This document shows positions 1 through 7,687 of a stretch of DNA of 23,227 bases, in pieces. The stretch is from JAWAPU01 sp038894275 (GTDB taxonomy: Archaea > Nanobdellota > Nanobdellia > UBA10117), in assembly GCA_038894275.1 (NCBI GenBank), contig JAWAPU010000002.1, positions 1 to 23,227 on the forward strand. Direction: 5' to 3'. Within the stretch, counting starts at the first letter, position 1, and each line of letters begins with the position of its first letter. Position numbers and translations under genes: made by a program. Under the pieces are notes generated by a model. The model saw nothing but the letters and a program-made list of their open reading frames with translations. It did not search any database and was not told the DNA's origin.

Positions 1-481
1 ATTTTTTTAACAACGAATCGTACGCATCTTTCAACAATCTATGCTCTTTTACAGCTCTACCTAATTTATATGCTGAATAAATAGTAAGCCCCATTGCTAA
101 AGCAGAAGAGCCGATTGCTAAAAGAAGCCATTCGTCTGGTGTAAAAGTTAAGTGCCCGATAAGCCACGGCACATCAACAAACCCTGTTTTATATCCTATA
201 TTTGCAAAATCTGTTGACCAGTAACTCCAAAGTTGTGCAACTCCAGCTCCATATGCAGCTAGCATGGCTTTTAATGCGTCTTTACTGGTTTTGCATTTTT
301 TAGTATTTACCAAAAATAAATTATTTTCCAAATCTTCTTTAGAGAATTTTTCATAAATTTCATATTTGTGTTCTCCTCTAATGAATTTAAGGTATTGCTC
401 TAACGAAATAGAAATTCCGAAAGGAATTTCAGATGAACGAACATTAACTATATTTTTTTCATCCTTTGAAGATTTACTCAT
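1..481 (-). CDS. Hypothetical membrane protein, C-terminus cut off by window edge
   Basis: An open frame on the minus strand starts with ATG at 479-481 (MSKSSKDEKNIVNVRSSEIP...) and stays open for 160 codons to the window edge, so the end is missing. The first 75 residues are charged and probably cytosolic. Two hydrophobic stretches follow: one around residues 73-87 (AMLAAYGAGVAQLW), and a clearer membrane helix around 117-140 (WLLLAIGSSALAMGLTIYSAY). After that come basic residues and the start of a helical region. I do not recognise the family. It lies 49 bases downstream of the 118-residue gene on the same strand and could be co-transcribed with it. The spacer (482-530) is AT-rich, so a promoter of its own is possible. 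Confidence 0.7.
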   Translation of the reverse strand, partial: MSKSSKDEKNIVNVRSSEIPFGISISLEQYLKFIRGEHKYEIYEKFSKEDLENNLFLVNTKKCKTSKDALKAMLAAYGAGVAQLWSYWSTDFANIGYKTGFVDVPWLIGHLTFTPDEWLLLAIGSSALAMGLTIYSAYKLGRAVKEHRLLKDAYDSLLKK

Positions 482-530
482 AATAAAAAAAGAAAAGATA
501 GTTTTTTAACAATTAACCAATATTAAATTG

Positions 531-887
531 CTATTGTATTTTTTGTGTATAAATTTTTTTGTGAAATTTTATTAAAATTATTTCGCTCTTATTATTTTTT
601 ATATATGCCAAGGTTTCTGGCAAAATACTTGTACAATAGCCTAAGTCGCGCGTTTTTCCATCTATTCGCGCATAAAGTTTTGGAAAAATTACGCCAGGAA
701 GTGGAGAAAGGCTTCTGTATATAATTACCTCATTAAAAGGTACTTCATTACAATTAAAAATCTTCTTGCCGTCCAAAAAAATTGCTACGTTACTATCTAT
801 TGCTTCTATATCTAATTTTTTCTCCAAATCCTTGGCAGGTAATTTTTGGTCTTTTAAAATTTTTGATATTTGTGTTACGTCAACCAT
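531..887 (-). CDS. Hypothetical protein, 118 aa
   Basis: A soluble 118-residue protein with no signal peptide or membrane helix. The N-terminus is a lysine-rich amphipathic stretch (SKILKDQKLPAKDLEKKLD). Beta-rich sequence follows (VAIFLDGKKIF, EVIIYRSLSPLPGV, KLYARIDGKTRDLGYC), and the C-terminal tail is basic. I do not recognise it. The start is supported by an archaeal TATA-like element on the same strand (906-917) about 20-30 nt upstream, which would give a very short leader. The stop is TAG. It diverges from the surface-protein gene at 981. The plus-strand frame overlapping its 5' end is a shadow. Confidence 0.6.
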   Translation of the reverse strand: MVDVTQISKILKDQKLPAKDLEKKLDIEAIDSNVAIFLDGKKIFNCNEVPFNEVIIYRSLSPLPGVIFPKLYARIDGKTRDLGYCTSILPETLAYIKNNKSEIILIKFHKKIYTQKIQ

Positions 888-905
888 TTTTTTGCACTTC
901 TATTT

Positions 906-917
906 ACTTATAAATAG
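906..917 (-). promoter_or_regulatory. TATA-like box for the 118-aa gene
   Basis: Read on the minus strand this is CTATTTATAAGT, a good archaeal TATA element, 19-30 nt upstream of the ATG at 887. The spacing fits leaderless or near-leaderless transcription. Confidence 0.5.
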
Positions 918-936
918 TTTACTAAACTTAAGAAAA

Positions 937-973
937 CTTTTTAAACTTTTCAGTAGTTACACATTAGAGGTGA
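937..973 (+). promoter_or_regulatory. TATA-like box and Shine-Dalgarno site of the gene at 981
   Basis: CTTTTTAAA at 937-945 is TATA-like and predicts a transcript start near 968-970. GAGGTGA at 967-973 lies 7 nt upstream of the ATG at 981 and can pair with the archaeal 16S 3' end. The mRNA would have a very short leader that consists mostly of the ribosome-binding site. Confidence 0.5.
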
Positions 974-980
974 AAAACAA

Positions 981-2813
981 ATGGATAAAAAGAACAAATT
1001 TTTACTAATGGGCCTTTTGTGTTTAGTAACGCTATTACCAAGCGTTTTGGCAGCAACTTTTGATCTACCAAGCACAATAGAGTTTAATGAAGATTCGAGC
1101 AAAGTTATTGATTTAAATTTAACCTTGGGCACAGGCGAAACTTTTGTTAATTTTACAGTAACAGACAAGCCAGAAAACATATTGGTAGCAATTTCTGGTT
1201 ATAAAGCAACATTTTCTGCAAAGCCAAATTGGAATGGCGAAGGCACAGTAGAAATTAAAGCTTATTACAAAGATGCTACCGGGAATATTAAAGAAGTGGC
1301 AGATAAAACTTTAGTTAAAGTAATTCCTGTAAATGATGCGCCAGTGCTAAATTTGCCAACCTCTTTAAAATTCAAAGTTGGCGAGCTTATAAATTACCAA
1401 ATTAATGCAACTGATGTTGATGGCGATAGTTTAACATTTAGCGCAGATGCCGGTGGATGGACATCTTTTTATTTAGACCCCTCCGGAATAATTTCATTTA
1501 CGCCAACAGAAGAGGACATTGGCTTACACGAAGTAAAAATAATTGTTTCAGATGGAAATGCAACCGTATCTAAGAAAACAGATATACTAATAACATTTGA
1601 AGATGATAATAGTTATTTGAAAATAAGTAATGTTGAAATTACTGATGAAACAGAGGATGAAAGTGTTTTGGCTCCAGGAGACAAATTGGCAATTTCTTTT
1701 GATGTAGAAAATAGACTTTCAGAAACTATTAAGAAAATAAAATTAACGGCGTGGCTAGAATCTGAAACAGGCAAAAGACTAACCGATAAGTATGAATTTG
1801 AAACTTTTTCTTTAGAAGAAAAAAGTTCGGAAAGTTTTGATTTAAACTTACAAATTCCGTTTGATGTTAAAGACGGAACTTATGTTTATGTAAAAATAGT
1901 TGCTACAGGTAGTTGGGAAAGTGACGGAAGCAAAACAAGTGCACTTTTTATTGCGAGAGAAAAAGTTGAAAGAGACACACACGATATTGCTTTTGAGTCT
2001 GTGACATTAACACCTTCTACTGTGGACTGTGGATCAAATGTAGATGTTTTATTAAGTGTTTGGAATATTGGAACAGAAGAAGAGAATGTAACTTTAGGTA
2101 TTGAAAATAGTGCCTTAAAGATAAGCGAAAAAATAGACAATATAAAAATGAAAGCTTCTGGAAGCAGTGCAAATGCAATAAAATCTTTATCCTTTATCGT
2201 GCCAACAAAAATAAAGGCAGGAAACTATTCCTTAACAGTTTATGCAAAATACAATAATGGCAAAACAACAAAAACAATAAATGCACCAATCCAAATACTT
2301 TGTTCTGTTCCTGTGGAACAAGGTATTGCTAATGTAAAATTTGCACAAACAAAATTTGATGTGAAACAAGGAGATGATTTAAAAATTGTTTTCGAAATTG
2401 AAAATATTGGCGACGAAGAAGCAACATTTACTTTTGATTTGCCAAATCTAAATTGGGCAGATTATAACATAAACCCAACAAGTATTAAATTAAAGGCAGG
2501 CGAAAGTACGCAAGTAACTTTAACAATAAGTCCAAAAGAAGGCATTAGCGGAGAAAAATCTTTTGTCCTAAATGTTTTATCAAATAATGTAGTGACAGCA
2601 TCTAAGCAGATTAATGTAACTGTAAAGACTCAAATAATTCCTAGTATTAATTTAGATAAAAGCACAGCGTTACCATTAATTGCTTTAATCATTGGCCTAA
2701 TTTTTGCTTTAGGAATTATTTTAAGAAGCAGAAACAACAGGCACCCACGAGTTGAGGTCTACAGCATTAAGAAGTCAAAACCGTCTAAGAAAGAAGATTT
2801 AGAAAATTATTAA
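981..2813 (+). CDS. Secreted cell-surface protein with Ig-like/CARDB-like domains and C-terminal membrane anchor
   Basis: The 610-residue product starts with a signal peptide (residues 1-24, cleavage after VLA). Two cadherin-like/Big-type beta domains follow: about 25-115, ending in the typical VNDAP linker, and about 115-205, with DVDGDSLTF. Next come two CARDB/COG1361-like domains (about 210-325 and 335-440), an NEW3-like domain (about 445-550) and a membrane helix near 562-582, followed by a short basic cytoplasmic tail. Cys350 and Cys441 bracket one Ig-like domain. Many N-x-S/T sequons are present, as expected for an archaeal exoprotein. The two-domain core from about 210 to 440 is paralogous to those of the proteins encoded at 6211 and 7685. 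The start is fixed by the signal peptide and the Shine-Dalgarno site. It is probably an S-layer-like or surface-complex component; its exact role is unknown. Confidence 0.85.
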   Translation: MDKKNKFLLMGLLCLVTLLPSVLAATFDLPSTIEFNEDSSKVIDLNLTLGTGETFVNFTVTDKPENILVAISGYKATFSAKPNWNGEGTVEIKAYYKDATGNIKEVADKTLVKVIPVNDAPVLNLPTSLKFKVGELINYQINATDVDGDSLTFSADAGGWTSFYLDPSGIISFTPTEEDIGLHEVKIIVSDGNATVSKKTDILITFEDDNSYLKISNVEITDETEDESVLAPGDKLAISFDVENRLSETIKKIKLTAWLESETGKRLTDKYEFETFSLEEKSSESFDLNLQIPFDVKDGTYVYVKIVATGSWESDGSKTSALFIAREKVERDTHDIAFESVTLTPSTVDCGSNVDVLLSVWNIGTEEENVTLGIENSALKISEKIDNIKMKASGSSANAIKSLSFIVPTKIKAGNYSLTVYAKYNNGKTTKTINAPIQILCSVPVEQGIANVKFAQTKFDVKQGDDLKIVFEIENIGDEEATFTFDLPNLNWADYNINPTSIKLKAGESTQVTLTISPKEGISGEKSFVLNVLSNNVVTASKQINVTVKTQIIPSINLDKSTALPLIALIIGLIFALGIILRSRNNRHPRVEVYSIKKSKPSKKEDLENY

Positions 2814-2837
2814 TTTTTTAATTTTTTATTTTATCTT

Positions 2838-3785
2838 ATGGCAGAGCAAAATTCTGAAGAGCTGAATTTTGATAAATTGATACAAGAAATAGATAAAACG
2901 TTAGAAGAAGATGAAAAAAATTCAGAAGAATTTAAGAAACGAAATAAACAAAACGAAAGTATTAAAAATATATCACTTCATAGTAGTAATATGGTAAACG
3001 AACAAGAAACAATTGAAAAAAAAATAAATCCAGATGATTCTAACCAAAATTGGTTTGAAATTCTAAAAAACATTTACAACAAATACGCAGCTCTCGAAAA
3101 GCAAATAAAAGAGACATCTGACAAATTAAATATGCAAATTTCAGAAATCAAAAATAACTTAGGGGAGCAATACAAAAATCTTGAAAACCAAGTAAGATCT
3201 CAAGAAGGCAAGATGAACTCATTAAGTGAGCGCATTGATTTTTTGGATGACCTAATTTCTAGCACAAGCACTAAATCAAGTCAAGAAAGCCAACTTTCTG
3301 CACCCGATGAATCTACTGAAGGTATATCTGGGCCTACTGAAGAAGCACCCCAAATACCACTTCCACCTCTACCTGAGCCTAAATCTACTGAAGGTACACC
3401 ACTTCCATCTCAATCTGAGCCTACTAAAGAATACAGCCAAGCACCCCAAACTCCACCTGAGCGTAAGCCTATATATGCTATAAAAAAGGCTGCTGGATGG
3501 GATGAAGATTGGTATATAATTTACGATACAAATAAGGATAAGGTTGATCCTAGCATTTATCTCGTAGGTGTGGAGACTGTTCATGAAAATCTTAAAAATC
3601 TTGAAGGCATTGATGTTTATATCAAATCAGGGTTATTTAAAAAAGTAAAAGTACCAAATGATCAAAAAAGAATAGAACTTATAGGAGTACTAAAAAATTA
3701 TCTCGGCCTTCCGTCTCAACAATCCCCGCCGCAACAACCACCTTCGCAACAGCAACAATCTTCATCGCAGTCTTCGCAGCAATAA
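2838..3785 (+). CDS. Soluble coiled-coil protein with P/S/E-rich linker and Q-rich tail
   Basis: 315 residues with no signal peptide. Residues 1-50 are highly acidic. Residues about 75-140 form a predicted coiled coil (AALEKQIKETSDKLNMQISE and onwards). Residues 145-212 are a low-complexity linker with repeated STEG/PTEE and PLPP-type motifs. Residues 213-290 look like a small folded domain (AIKKAAGWDEDWYIIYDTN), and the last 25 residues are P/Q/S-rich. I do not recognise the family. It follows the surface-protein gene at 981 by 24 T-rich bases and has no Shine-Dalgarno site at the ATG at 2838. An in-frame ATG at 2991 sits in a start context very like that of the gene at 4719, so an alternative start is possible. 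It may be an intracellular scaffold for the surface proteins, but only the neighbourhood suggests this. Confidence 0.75.
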   Translation: MAEQNSEELNFDKLIQEIDKTLEEDEKNSEEFKKRNKQNESIKNISLHSSNMVNEQETIEKKINPDDSNQNWFEILKNIYNKYAALEKQIKETSDKLNMQISEIKNNLGEQYKNLENQVRSQEGKMNSLSERIDFLDDLISSTSTKSSQESQLSAPDESTEGISGPTEEAPQIPLPPLPEPKSTEGTPLPSQSEPTKEYSQAPQTPPERKPIYAIKKAAGWDEDWYIIYDTNKDKVDPSIYLVGVETVHENLKNLEGIDVYIKSGLFKKVKVPNDQKRIELIGVLKNYLGLPSQQSPPQQPPSQQQQSSSQSSQQ

Positions 3786-3811
3786 TCTTGAATATAGACA
3801 TTAAACAAAAC

Positions 3812-3821
3812 CTTTTTAAAT
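3812..3821 (+). promoter_or_regulatory. TATA-like box upstream of the four-gene surface operon
   Basis: CTTTTTAAAT lies 26-35 nt before the ATG at 3847, the spacing expected for a leaderless archaeal mRNA. It is the last convincing TATA element before 8877, so it may drive the genes from 3847 to 8836 together. Confidence 0.4.
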
Positions 3822-3846
3822 TATAATTTTATTATATATTTGTAAT

Positions 3847-4710
3847 ATGGTAACCAAATTAGAGTTTGTTGCTTTAGATAATTTACTTAAAGATAAATCT
3901 ACTTTAACAAATTCGTCATTCATCGACTCTTTCGTTAATGATGTTAAAACAGGAGCAAAGGTACTAGGTAATTACTTACTTAACTTAATTTCGCCAAAAA
4001 TTAATACAGAGCAAATAATAAAGTTTTCCAACCTAAAAGAATTTGTTTCAAATTTTCCAAATTATACTTTACCAGAAGATTATTTCGCATGGCTAGAAAA
4101 TGATTGGATAAAAGAATTAAGCGATGAATTGCACTTTTTAGTTTTAAATAGGGAGTATATTGATATAGATGTTTGTGGATTAAAAGAAGAAGAAATTAAA
4201 AATATCGTACATGAAATTAAAACAGAAACAGAATATGGTTGTCTCTATGATGCTGAAAATGGAGTGATATATGTTTACAACGAAAAATCTCCAATAATTT
4301 TAGAACTAATACAAAATTTTGAAAATGTTGAGAAATATTCCAAAGAAGAAATTTTAAATGAGATTTCTTCTTCCAATGTTAGAGAAAAACTTTCAAATCT
4401 TATTAATATTTATTATACTTTTAAGAACTGCAAAAATCATATTTTACCGAAAATTAAAGAAGCATGTACGAATTTATATTCTAAACATAATACCGCACCA
4501 GATTTATTAGCTATGAATAATGGAGATTTGCTACTATGCTTTCCAAAAGATAATAAAAGTTTAGAATATTGTTTGTTTGCTGATTTATTCAAAAATACAA
4601 AAAATAACAGTGAAAATAATGCCGAGCATTTAATAAAACTATTTTTACAAAGCTATTGGACGCCAGTAGACGAATGGATTTCGAAAGATTTAAAAAATTA
4701 TCACTCTTAA
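3847..4710 (+). CDS. Hypothetical soluble protein, first gene of surface operon
   Basis: 287 residues, with no signal peptide and no clear membrane helix. The sequence is mostly alpha-helical and acidic, with scattered cysteines (about six). A 'VCGLKEEEIKNIVHEIKTET' region is followed by a short beta stretch (GVIYVYNEKSPIILEL). I do not recognise it. It is leaderless (TATA box at 3812). The N-terminus MVTKLE resembles MVTHLD of the next gene, and both start codons lie in a TAATATGGTAAC context. The next gene starts 8 nt after its stop. The pairing with an N-anchored exoprotein suggests a cytosolic partner of the surface apparatus; this is an inference from gene order only. Confidence 0.7.
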   Translation: MVTKLEFVALDNLLKDKSTLTNSSFIDSFVNDVKTGAKVLGNYLLNLISPKINTEQIIKFSNLKEFVSNFPNYTLPEDYFAWLENDWIKELSDELHFLVLNREYIDIDVCGLKEEEIKNIVHEIKTETEYGCLYDAENGVIYVYNEKSPIILELIQNFENVEKYSKEEILNEISSSNVREKLSNLINIYYTFKNCKNHILPKIKEACTNLYSKHNTAPDLLAMNNGDLLLCFPKDNKSLEYCLFADLFKNTKNNSENNAEHLIKLFLQSYWTPVDEWISKDLKNYHS

Positions 4711-4718
4711 GTAATAAT

Positions 4719-6209
4719 ATGGTAACACATTTAGACGAAATTTTAGATCAACATGGGTTAAATAGGTCCCAGACCTTTAAGAAAGATGAAAGAGGAACAG
4801 GAACGTTTAAAAAATTGGCAACAGTTGCGGGAGCATTTGCATTAATCGGCGGCGCATTCGGAGCTGGTTATTTTTTAGGTTCAGCGCCTTCTCAACAGCC
4901 TTCTCCAGAAGTAAAACCTCCTACTAAAACAATAGTGTATACCCATGAAAACGGGACTTTTCCTTCAGAATGGGGTACGAATGAAACAATTGTTTTGCCG
5001 CACCCAGATACTGGATATGTTGCAATAAAAGACCCAAATGATACTTTAAATTTAAGCCAGTTTTTGAAGGAATTAAATATAAATTTAAACAATTCAACAG
5101 TGAAAGATATTGTTTTTAGTTTAGGTCCAAATCTTAAAGAAGCCGGAGCAATTGTCCGAATAACTGATGGGAATAATTCTTCCTATGTAATTTTAAACGA
5201 AACACAAACAAAAGAATTATTAGACAAAATCGATAATAATCAATTAAACGATGGATCAGTCGGGTGGCTCGAACAAAATTTGATAGGCAGAATTGGACCA
5301 TCAAATTTAACTGCATACTTAAATGCAATTGAAATCGGAAAAAATTTATTTGGCCAAGATCTTTTTGGCAAATCTCCAGATTATATCAGTTATTCATTAG
5401 CGACAGATTTACAAGAACTCAACAACCAACTAACTTTATTAGTGCAAAATTATGAGCAACTTAATAACAGTCTTAACGAAAATTTAACACTAAAAGAAAA
5501 ACTCAAGACGGATTTTGAAACGGCATTGTACTCGTATATTGATACTGTTAGTTGGATCACAGGTCAAAATTTAACAGATTTGAAAAATAACTCGGATTTG
5601 AATGGCGTGTTGCATATTTTAAATACTACCTTGCAAACCTATATCTCTGAAAATTGGAAGAACTATTTTGAGCAAGGTAGTGCAGAAGGAATTAATAAAG
5701 TACTTCAGCAGTTAAGAAATTCTATTGTTGAAAATTATTCAGAATGGCTTAATAATGAAGAAGTAGCTACAATACAAAATAACAACTCTAGCTTTTTGGA
5801 TATTGTAGGTACGTATGGAAAAATTATGGATAGAATGACTAAGTTTGACGGACCGGCAGAATGGCTTGTGACCAATTTCAACAATACTTCTGCAGCAGAT
5901 GGAGTTTTAGAAAAATTACTTGCCCTACCTTATTGGAATAAAACTTACGACCATTCAGATAACGGAACTGCGAATTTTGTTGGTCTAATTAATTACTTAA
6001 AATCACAATATAATGGCTCTCTGCCATCAGAAATACAATTTTTGAAAGATAACTATAATCAACAATATACTGTTTATGTCATAGATACGAGAGGGCAAAA
6101 TGGGCTTGGAGTAGCTTATAATCCTAATTCAAAAGAAGCCAAATTAATCGCGATACCTGAACTTGCTCTAAAACAGATTAAAGAGTATTGCTCAAATAAT
6201 GGAGGATAA
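4719..6209 (+). CDS. N-anchored extracytoplasmic protein of unknown function
   Basis: The frame is open from an ATG at 4656, but I choose the ATG at 4719 (MVTHLDEILDQHGLNR..., 496 aa). It avoids a 55-nt overlap with the previous gene and shares that gene's start context. A short basic cytoplasmic segment is followed by a glycine/alanine-rich membrane helix near residues 32-54 (LATVAGAFALIGGAFGAGYF). The rest is a roughly 440-residue exodomain starting with a proline-rich stalk (SQQPSPEVKPPTK). The exodomain is helical and asparagine-rich with many N-x-S/T sequons (for example NNS, NLT, NGT), consistent with N-glycosylation outside the cell. I see no enzyme motif. Its stop codon lies inside the ribosome-binding region of the next gene, implying translational coupling. 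Confidence 0.75.
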   Translation: MVTHLDEILDQHGLNRSQTFKKDERGTGTFKKLATVAGAFALIGGAFGAGYFLGSAPSQQPSPEVKPPTKTIVYTHENGTFPSEWGTNETIVLPHPDTGYVAIKDPNDTLNLSQFLKELNINLNNSTVKDIVFSLGPNLKEAGAIVRITDGNNSSYVILNETQTKELLDKIDNNQLNDGSVGWLEQNLIGRIGPSNLTAYLNAIEIGKNLFGQDLFGKSPDYISYSLATDLQELNNQLTLLVQNYEQLNNSLNENLTLKEKLKTDFETALYSYIDTVSWITGQNLTDLKNNSDLNGVLHILNTTLQTYISENWKNYFEQGSAEGINKVLQQLRNSIVENYSEWLNNEEVATIQNNNSSFLDIVGTYGKIMDRMTKFDGPAEWLVTNFNNTSAADGVLEKLLALPYWNKTYDHSDNGTANFVGLINYLKSQYNGSLPSEIQFLKDNYNQQYTVYVIDTRGQNGLGVAYNPNSKEAKLIAIPELALKQIKEYCSNNGG

Positions 6210-6213
6210 AATG
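6201..6213 (+). promoter_or_regulatory. Shine-Dalgarno site overlapping the stop of the upstream gene
   Basis: GGAGGATAAAATG contains the ribosome-binding site, the TAA of the upstream gene (6207-6209) and the ATG of the next one. The same arrangement recurs at 7673-7687. It decides the start at 6211. Confidence 0.7.
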
Positions 6214-7683
6214 GAAAAAAATGAAATCTTAAAAATTGTAATTGCCTTATTAACTTTGGTTTGTTTAAGTTGCTTAATGAATTGGGCGCATGCATCAAAC
6301 AGCGAGTATTTTTTAAAAGTAAATGTGTTAGATATAAATAATAATATAATAAATACTGCAAATATTTATGTTTATGACAGTAGCAATGTGCAAGTAGGCG
6401 CGAGTTCAAGTGGAACTGGAACTTTCATATTACCAGAAGGAAATTACAAAATTAAAGCAAATGCTTCTGGTTATAACGAAAATTCAACAGAAATTGATTT
6501 AAATGAAAATAGAGTTGTTAATTTAACTTTGACTAAAGCATCAACAAATAATCCTCCAGTTGCAAAACTCGTATATGCTATCGATTCAAATAATCTTTTG
6601 TTAGTTCATTTTAACGCAAGCAAATCTTACGACCCGGATGGAGATACCCTTTCCTACGGATGGGATTTTGGAGATGGGACTAGCAATGTTATGGGCGGGC
6701 CAACAATGAGTCACACATATTCTGCATACGGTACATATACTGCAAAAGTGATTGTTTTTGATTCAAACGGTGGTTCTGATATTGCATCTGTTACTTTTAC
6801 TCTTACAGGTACAGTTCCAATACCAAACGCTCCGTCTATCATAGTTAAAGATTTAGACTTTAAAGATGAAGTTAAACCTGGTGAGACTATTGAATTTGAA
6901 TTAGAATTAAAAAACAATGCAACAGAAAGTTCTGCATATGCAACTAATGTCAATGCAGAAATCATAATTAAAGACATAGATGCCGGCAGCGATCTAAAAG
7001 AAAAAATTGATTTTGGAGATATTTTAGCTGGAAAATACAAGAAAGAAATCGTAGCTTTTGAAATACCTTTTGATGCGAAAGCAAAAAATTATGTAGTAAA
7101 AGTTATTATGGAATGGCAAGACCAGAATGGCAATTATTATCAAACAGAATGGACTTCTCCAAACTCATTAGAAGTAAATAGACCAAAGCATCAAATTTTA
7201 ATAACAGACATACAATCATCTAAGAATATCTATTATCCTGGTGAAACAGGGCAATTTGTAATTGCTTTATTAAATACAGGTTCTTCTGATGAAAATGTAC
7301 AAGTCAAACTTGCTTTGCCCTTTGGCTTAAGCGAAACTAGTGCTGTTACAAAATTAAAATCAGGAGACGATTTGATCCAATATTTAACTTTTACAATACC
7401 AGAAGATGTAAAACCCGGTAAGTATTTTGCAAACATAATTGCAACATATGGTTCAAACGTTGTTACAAAGTCGTTTATAATTGAAATTAAAGCGCAATCG
7501 GCAAGTAATATAAACCCTATTACAATTGTTGAACCAAAAGAAACCGGTTCAGAGTCTCTTTCCAATGCTGATTTGTTAACCATTGTTTTGTTAGTAGTTG
7601 TAGCAATTTTAGCAGCATTAATAGCCTGGTTTGGCAAGGATCTAATTGCTCCAAAACCACATATAATTTCAAGGAGGAGATAA
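6211..7683 (+). CDS. Secreted PKD/CARDB-domain surface protein with C-terminal anchor
   Basis: I choose the ATG at 6211, not the in-frame ATG at 6199, because GGAGG at 6201-6205 sits 5 nt before it and the product then begins as a normal signal peptide (residues 1-28, ending WAHA). The 490-aa protein has a carboxypeptidase-regulatory-like beta domain (about 31-108) with ILPEGNYKIKANASGY. A PKD domain follows (about 113-199) with the hallmark DPDGDTLSYGWDFGDGT and SHTYSAYGTYT. Then come two CARDB/COG1361-like domains (about 208-320 and 326-428), a membrane helix near 455-474 and a basic tail ending SRRR. The last two Ig-like domains are paralogous to those in the products of 981 and 7685. The next gene starts 1 nt after the stop. 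It is a likely cell-surface structural or adhesion protein. Confidence 0.85.
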   Translation: MEKNEILKIVIALLTLVCLSCLMNWAHASNSEYFLKVNVLDINNNIINTANIYVYDSSNVQVGASSSGTGTFILPEGNYKIKANASGYNENSTEIDLNENRVVNLTLTKASTNNPPVAKLVYAIDSNNLLLVHFNASKSYDPDGDTLSYGWDFGDGTSNVMGGPTMSHTYSAYGTYTAKVIVFDSNGGSDIASVTFTLTGTVPIPNAPSIIVKDLDFKDEVKPGETIEFELELKNNATESSAYATNVNAEIIIKDIDAGSDLKEKIDFGDILAGKYKKEIVAFEIPFDAKAKNYVVKVIMEWQDQNGNYYQTEWTSPNSLEVNRPKHQILITDIQSSKNIYYPGETGQFVIALLNTGSSDENVQVKLALPFGLSETSAVTKLKSGDDLIQYLTFTIPEDVKPGKYFANIIATYGSNVVTKSFIIEIKAQSASNINPITIVEPKETGSESLSNADLLTIVLLVVVAILAALIAWFGKDLIAPKPHIISRRR

Positions 7684-7687
7684 AATG
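7673..7687 (+). promoter_or_regulatory. Shine-Dalgarno site overlapping the stop of the PKD-protein gene
   Basis: GGAGGAGATAAAATG combines the ribosome-binding site, the TAA at 7681-7683 and the start at 7685, so the two paralogous surface-protein genes are probably translationally coupled. Confidence 0.7.

Noticed and set aside
4656..4718. N-terminal extension of the N-anchored exoprotein (start at 4656)
   Set aside because: It overlaps the previous gene by 55 nt; the ATG at 4719 is 8 nt after the previous stop and has the same context as the start at 3847.
6199..6210. Start of the PKD protein at ATG 6199
   Set aside because: The GGAGG site lies within these codons and is spaced for the ATG at 6211.
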